Positions 59,704 to 64,000 of a stretch of 64,000 nucleotides of DNA are shown here, piece after piece. The DNA lies in assembly GCF_026262505.1 (NCBI RefSeq), contig NC_067206.1, positions 25,063,896-25,127,895 on the forward strand, in the 5' to 3' direction. Each line of letters starts with the position of its first letter. The first letter of the stretch is position 1. Position numbers and translations under genes: made by a program. The notes beneath the pieces are model-generated. The model did no database searches, had not been told where the DNA came from, and saw nothing but the letters and a program-made list of their open reading frames with translations. This DNA is from Trichomonas vaginalis G3 (taxonomy: Eukaryota; Parabasalia; Trichomonadida; Trichomonadidae).

Positions 59704-60618
59704 TCACAAGCGTTTTACATGAATTGTACGATGTATATTTGAAATTCTAAACAATTTTGTAGCTTCTATTTCCTCTGTCAGTATGTCAAAAGTTTTCACA
59801 ATATTGAATGTATCTTTATATTTCTTCTTGACGTCAGATAGAAGGAAATCGTCAGCAGTTGGATAGTTTTTGTTCAGAAATGTCAACATGTCCATTTTAT
59901 CTTCTGCTGGCTTTTCTGCTTCTTTCTTTAAGTCAGCATAGTCGTTTCGCATACGTTCTATCTCTTTGACGGAGTAGTTATATTTCCTCATTGCTGCTTT
60001 ACATTTAGAACATTGTGGGTTCATTTTAGCATTGTACATTGAAACCTTACCTGCAAGTACAACTATAGCGTCAATGGTTTTCTTTAACTCAAAAGTTGCG
60101 GGTTTTATTTGTTCATTCCATATTTTACATCTTTTATCTTTATCTCTTATCTGCCATACACATTCAGCAACTAACGAAACAAAGTTGTCGTAGGTCTTAA
60201 ACTCCTCCGATTTATATATGTCAGAAACATTCTTATATACCATATCGCAGTCTTTGTCCATGACTTTGTGGTTGCAATGAAATCCAAGAAACTCATAGTT
60301 TACCTTTCGTATGAACTTCTTTATTTCTACTGAGTCAGTTGCTTTGACTTCTATTTCGTCAAATTCAGGAATAGTTAGTTTTTGTTGTTGGATTTCAGGA
60401 AGTTTAGGTAGATGGTCAATAATATCCTGCATTTCATAAAGATATTCTTCATTTGTTTCATCTTTCGCAGTGCAATCTAAATCTCCTTGGAGAAGTTCCT
60501 GCTTTATCTTCTGGATTTCTGTTTCGAAAGTATATGAAGAAGGAATGAAGCTTTTCATCTCTACTAACATTGAAGTTGGGTTCATGACTAACGAGTTTGG
60601 TGCTGTTGTTGCTAACAT
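59704..60618 (-). CDS. Conserved early-cassette protein, element D copy
   Basis: 304 residues, homologous along its length to the 4,554-5,519 protein (shared MNPTSMLVEMK.FIPSSY, CNHKVMDKDCD and CSKCKAAMRKYN). The start MLATTAPNSLVMNPTSMLVE follows TTATTCTTATTGTAAGAAC. Compared with the A protein the first 20 residues are missing from this start. Function unknown; two Cys clusters could bind zinc. It reads open. Confidence 0.65.
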   Translation of the reverse strand: MLATTAPNSLVMNPTSMLVEMKSFIPSSYTFETEIQKIKQELLQGDLDCTAKDETNEEYLYEMQDIIDHLPKLPEIQQQKLTIPEFDEIEVKATDSVEIKKFIRKVNYEFLGFHCNHKVMDKDCDMVYKNVSDIYKSEEFKTYDNFVSLVAECVWQIRDKDKRCKIWNEQIKPATFELKKTIDAIVVLAGKVSMYNAKMNPQCSKCKAAMRKYNYSVKEIERMRNDYADLKKEAEKPAEDKMDMLTFLNKNYPTADDFLLSDVKKKYKDTFNIVKTFDILTEEIEATKLFRISNIHRTIHVKRL

Positions 60619-60670
60619 GTTCTTACAATAAGAATAAAAAATATTTTTTTAAAAAAACTAACTTTATTTT
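60619..60670 (-). promoter_or_regulatory. Early-type promoter
   Basis: On the minus strand: AAAAAATAAAGTTAG, T/A-rich DNA, then TTCTTATTGTAAGAAC before the ATG at 60,618. Confidence 0.5.
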
Positions 60671-60699
60671 TTATGTTTTTTGTGAAAGTGTCAAAATTC

Positions 60700-62320
60700 A
60701 TGAAATTTCAAGAGTTTTCTACGATGTTAGAAAAAATGTTAGAAAAAATGTTAGAAAACGTGTTAGATCTAACATGCTAACATAAAATATATTTTTTGGT
60801 GGTACGTCGGACATTGTTCTGAAACAGTACAAATATTGTTCTGAAACAGTACAAATATTGTTCTGAAACAGTACAAATATTGTTCTGAAACAGTACAAAT
60901 ATTGTTCTGAAACAGTACAAATATTGTTCTGAAACAGTACAAATATTGTTCTGAAACAGTACAAATATTGTTCTGAAACAGTACAAATATTGTTCTGAAA
61001 CAGTACAAATATTGTTCTGAATCAGAACAAATATTGTTCTGAAACAGAACAAATATTGTTCTGAAACAGAACAAATATTGTTCTGAAACAGAAAATTTTT
61101 CTCACAAATTGAGAGCTTTGACGGGAAATATTGTTCTGAATCAGAACAAATATTGTTCTGAAACAGTACAAATATTGTTCTGAAACAGTACAAATATTGT
61201 TCTGAAACAGTACAAATATTGTTCTGAAACAGTACAAGACTAGTTCTGAAACAGAACAATGGACAACATCGAGCCATTCATGAAATTTCAAGAGTTTTCT
61301 ACGATGTTAGAAAAAATGTTAGAAAACGTGTTAGATCTAACATGCTAACATAAACTTTATTTTTCAATACTTTTTCTATCTTAAGGAAATTCATGAAATT
61401 TCAAGAGGGTAGAAAACGTGTTAGAAAACAGGTTAGATCTAACCTTCTACCCTAAAATATATTTTGGTGTAAATTTCATGAGTTTTCTACGATGTTAGAA
61501 ATGAGGTTAGAAATGAGGTTAGAAATGAGGTTAGATCTAACATGCTAACATAAAATATATTTTTGGTGTAAATTTCATGAGTTTTCTACGATGTTAGAAA
61601 ACAGGTTAGAAAAGAGGTGAGATCTCACCTCTTCACCTAAATTATATTTTTGTCTGATTTACGCTCATTACGAAGAAGTTTTGACAAAACATGTACGAAG
61701 AAGTCATGAAAATTCAACGGGTGAGAAAAGAGGTGAGAAAAGAGGTGAGATCTCACCTCTTCACCTAAAATATATTTTTGCCGAATTCAGAACAAAACTC
61801 AAGAATTTTGGTTGAAAAAACAGGTGGAGCCAAAAGTGGCTCGACCTCAAAACAAGCATTTTGTGAAGAATATAGCAACCGCCGGAATTCTGGCGGTTGG
61901 TTTTTATACAAAATTCAACAGGTGAGAAAACAGGTGAGAAAACAGGATAGATCTAACCTTCTACCCTAAAATATATTTTTGCTGAAAAATGACCAAAATT
62001 CATGAAAATTCAAGAGGTGAGAAAAGAGGTGAGAAAACAGGTGAGATCTCACCTCTTCACCTAAATTATATTTTTGGTTCATTTACACTCGTTACGATGA
62101 AGAAGTCTTGACATTTTCCCGACTGTTGTCAAAATGTCATGTTGTCACCATTTTCAAAAAGATGTTAGTTGACCGAGGGACCGAGGGACCGAGGGACCCC
62201 TTCAGTAAACATCTCATTTTAACTCACTTTTTTCTATCTTAAGGAATTTCATGAAAATTCAACGGGTGAAAAAACAGGTGAGAAAAGAGGTGAGATCTCA
62301 CCACTTCACCTAAATTATAT
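60700..62320. repeat. Array of AGATCT-core palindromes
   Basis: Gene-free control-like region. Palindromes lie at 60,762-60,773, 61,331-61,340, 61,432-61,443, 61,531-61,540, 61,616-61,629, 61,744-61,757, about 61,950, 62,040-62,053 and 62,289-62,302. Each is preceded by one to three short repeats (TTAGAAA, TGAGAAA or GTAGAAA type) and followed by a complementary copy, then TAAAATATATTTTT or similar. Core types are GTTAGATCTAAC and GGTGAGATCTCACC. A KilA-N gene fragment lies at about 61,851-61,918 and the GACAACATGACA block inverted near 62,120. A GACCGAGG run sits near 62,170-62,200. Confidence 0.85.
60798..61257. repeat. 22-bp dyad minisatellite next to constant boundary
   Basis: About twelve units of ATTGTTCTGAAACAGTACAA(AT) from 60,812 to 61,090, then a short break and about six more to 61,257. 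Some units have CAGAACA instead of CAGTACA, which makes a perfect TGTTCTG-AAA-CAGAACA dyad. The array abuts GGTGGTACGTCGGACAT (60,798-60,814). Long open frames across it are artefacts of a 22-bp period. Confidence 0.9.
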
Positions 62321-62323
62321 TTT

Positions 62324-63184
62324 TCAATACTTTTTCAGCACTTTTCCGTAGTTATATATGAAAGACAATTCGAGATAAAAGTCATAGTACAATGGAATAA
62401 TATGCTGCACACCATTTGTTGTGAACCAAACTTGAAAGTCAGAGAAACTGTTACTAGGTGGTTCGTAGAATTTAGAAGCAAAGTCATAAAAGTCCTTACC
62501 GATACATAGAAAACTATTGTTGCTTGAACTGAAACTTGCATGGCACATAACATTTTGAGGGTCAAACACGTTTCTATAAACTGTCAAATCTGCTGGTGGA
62601 AGTATAAATTTAAATGGACCATCTGGTGGTAATGGTTCGTTCTGGTTTAGTAACCGAAGAAATTGTGCCCAAGAACGTTTGTCTACTCCCCAATATAAAA
62701 ACTCCGTATCTCTTGGAGGGTTAATTTCAATCTTTTGAAATGAAACGGTGGAGTTCATCTTGTCATATTCTAGTTTCAGATAGTATGTTCCATTTAGTAA
62801 AGAGTCGTATTTTTCTTGAAATTCCCAATAGTATTTGTTTATTTGAGTTTGAAAGTCATTTAGAGTTTTCTCAAGACTTTCGTCTGAACGAACTGTAAAG
62901 ATCCTCATTTCGTCAAATTTGTCTATAAGACCATCAGAACCTTTATACTGCCCATGAAAATATACTGCGAACATAAACGCGTTAGTTCTATTTGAAAACA
63001 AAACTCTTCTAAATCCTATTGCCTTTGCATCTGAAGGACTTTGAAGCCAACGAATTGGATAGTCAAACCTGTATACTCGGGATGAAATTTCCTCATCTGA
63101 AATAGTCCTACCAGCATTTGTAAAGATATAGTCTAACGGTTTTGTATCTACTACTTTTGTTCTTTGTTTTTCAACCTGAAGCAT
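62324..63184 (-). CDS. Element D protein, possible minor virion protein
   Basis: 286 residues starting MLQVEKQRTKVVDTKPLDYI. It contains FDYPIRWLQSPSDAKAIGFR and RVLFSNRTNAFMFAVYFHGQ, then FNDFQTQINKYYWEF-like helices and a beta-rich end. Size and the early segment (strand, charged turn, then a conserved aromatic strand) recall the 285-residue candidate at 26,133, with low similarity. It starts 54 bp from the polymerase end and has an ATATTTTTACATATATTAA late-type spacer. Reads whole. Confidence 0.5.
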   Translation of the reverse strand: MLQVEKQRTKVVDTKPLDYIFTNAGRTISDEEISSRVYRFDYPIRWLQSPSDAKAIGFRRVLFSNRTNAFMFAVYFHGQYKGSDGLIDKFDEMRIFTVRSDESLEKTLNDFQTQINKYYWEFQEKYDSLLNGTYYLKLEYDKMNSTVSFQKIEINPPRDTEFLYWGVDKRSWAQFLRLLNQNEPLPPDGPFKFILPPADLTVYRNVFDPQNVMCHASFSSSNNSFLCIGKDFYDFASKFYEPPSNSFSDFQVWFTTNGVQHIIPLYYDFYLELSFIYNYGKVLKKY

Positions 63185-63238
63185 TTAATATATGTAAAAA
63201 TATATGGTTTAAAAAACGTTTTTACTTCATGCAATTTT

Positions 63239-64000
63239 TTACTTCATGCAATGTTTTATTTCTGTGCCGTCTTCAAGTATGCCCCAGTACTTACGCTTGG
63301 AGAGGACATGAACTTCTGAAAATACCTTATCTAGCTTAAAACAGCCCATCTTTTCACCGACCATTCCCATTTCAATGAGTTTGTTATAGCCTTCTTCGTT
63401 CGTCATGAGTGCGTCAATGTTCTCATAGTAAACCACAACTTTGGATTTGACTTCGGAGAAGAACTCATTGTAGTTGTCAAGGACTGCCTTTGCGAACTGA
63501 GGGTAAGACCAATGTTCGACAATAGGTTTTAATGTGGTTACTAAGCCATTTTGACCTTGAGTGAACTCGTACTTCAAAACAAAAGGAGAAAACCTTTCAA
63601 CAAAGTTGTCGACCTTCTCATAATGTTTACTCTTCATCTCTTGAGGTTTCTTAATGGAATATCCCCATGTCGAATTCATAAGCAATTTGAGTGTCATTGC
63701 AAGTTTGGGGTTTGAAGCTTTCCTAATATCATACAGTTGTTGTATGACTTTTCCAACTGTATAGTTCCTTCCCGGGAACTCACCATCTTCGTTTGGAATT
63801 CCAGTCGGAATATATTGGACAAACCTCATGTACGCAGCGTTAAGGTCGACATAGTATATCTTTTCGTTTGAGTCGAACTTGTCGCAACCAATTGGTCCAG
63901 TTTGTGGAAATTCAAGTGAGTCTCTTATCTTCTGAGAAACTTCTCCTGTTATCTCATAAACATCGTCGAAGCAACCTGTTTCATATAAAACCTTCTGACC
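63239..64000 (-). CDS. POLB: Divergent protein-primed DNA polymerase B, partial
   Basis: The frame is open from the right window edge to the stop at 63,239, about 253 residues. Motif A is IYYVDLNAAYMRF, motif B is LKLLMNSTWGYSIKKP and the motif C region is VVYYENIDALMT, followed by KRKYWGILEDG. The order and spacing are those of family B polymerases, but similarity to the A polymerase is very low, so it belongs to another lineage. The N-terminal and exonuclease parts lie outside the window. Confidence 0.7.
   Translation of the reverse strand, partial: GQKVLYETGCFDDVYEITGEVSQKIRDSLEFPQTGPIGCDKFDSNEKIYYVDLNAAYMRFVQYIPTGIPNEDGEFPGRNYTVGKVIQQLYDIRKASNPKLAMTLKLLMNSTWGYSIKKPQEMKSKHYEKVDNFVERFSPFVLKYEFTQGQNGLVTTLKPIVEHWSYPQFAKAVLDNYNEFFSEVKSKVVVYYENIDALMTNEEGYNKLIEMGMVGEKMGCFKLDKVFSEVHVLSKRKYWGILEDGTEIKHCMK

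Larger units (their letters stand above)
46852..64000. mobile_element. Divergent Polinton-like element D (right end outside window)
   Basis: This element carries a virion gene set (1,142-residue protein, capsid and penton candidates, packaging ATPase), an SF3 helicase, an A-type early cassette in inverted order and a polymerase B of a lineage different from A. No integrase is in view, but the element continues beyond the window. Several genes are broken (about five or six breaks). It is clearly a different family from A/B/C, yet shares the early cassette and the AGATCT palindromes with them. It could also be a composite of two elements; the repeat-rich zone at 57,100-62,320 is where a junction would hide. 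Confidence 0.7.

Noticed and set aside
60812-61257. CRISPR-like array
   Set aside because: Units are contiguous without spacers and the genome is eukaryotic; it is a minisatellite.
60719-61291. Several overlapping minus-strand open frames across the 22-bp array
   Set aside because: A 22-bp period without stops opens all frames; the translations are just repeats of VSEQYLYCFRTIFVLFQNN-like text and no gene context supports them.
1-64000. tRNA or rRNA genes
   Set aside because: I scanned for T-loop-like GTTCRANNC with a matching clover and for rRNA-like blocks and found none that hold up by eye.

Overview
The window is AT-rich eukaryotic DNA and looks like Trichomonas vaginalis or a close relative. 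The host genes are intron-poor, compact and coiled-coil-rich. Several host starts are preceded by a match to the trichomonad initiator (TCAYTWY) 11 to 54 nt upstream. The flanks are packed with Maverick/Polinton DNA, a family known to be very abundant in that genome. The species call is inference from gene style, not from a database match.

Layout. (1) 1-28,490 is a pile-up of three closely related Polinton pieces. Element A (1-16,777, left end outside the window) carries a fibre gene, a retroviral-type integrase, an early-gene cassette with KilA-N proteins, protein-primed DNA polymerase B, capsid-type genes and a right terminal inverted repeat. Segment C (16,781-22,066) is a fibre-integrase-KilA-N piece of another copy. 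Element B (22,071-28,490) is an inverted copy of the right half of A, cut off inside the polymerase. Copies are almost identical, so the insertions are recent. (2) 28,540-29,290 is a cluster of strong hairpins in tandem, followed by about 4 kb of gene-free AT-rich DNA. (3) 33,294-46,692 is the host island: an LRR/KER-repeat coiled-coil protein, a CCDC39/FAP59-like axonemal ruler, two other coiled-coil proteins, a bromodomain protein, a tail-anchored ankyrin protein and a decayed ankyrin fragment. (4) 46,852-64,000 is a second, divergent Polinton-like element (D) that starts directly after a 21-A run. It has a 1,142-residue structural-type protein, a divergent double-jelly-roll capsid candidate, a penton candidate, an SF3 helicase, an A32-type packaging ATPase, an inverted copy of the A-type early cassette, a repeat-rich control region and, at the right edge, a divergent polymerase B.

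How it fits together. Within the elements, intergenic distances are tiny and two promoter styles recur: a TGTATGTAAGAA-type motif before KilA-N/early genes, and a TTTATTTTTA-type motif just before capsid, fibre and integrase genes. Palindromes with an AGATCT core sit behind genes and are amplified into arrays in element D. Many element genes are broken, so A and D are treated here as recent but decaying fossils; B reads cleanly but is one-ended.

Most unusual signals: the SF3 helicase plus polymerase gene set of D; co-varying AGATCT palindromes; 22-bp dyad repeats that abut the same 17-bp boundary twice; a triplicated 17-residue micro-ORF folded in a hairpin; a GC-rich palindromic motif that also sits in frame inside genes; and the host-side hairpin cluster.
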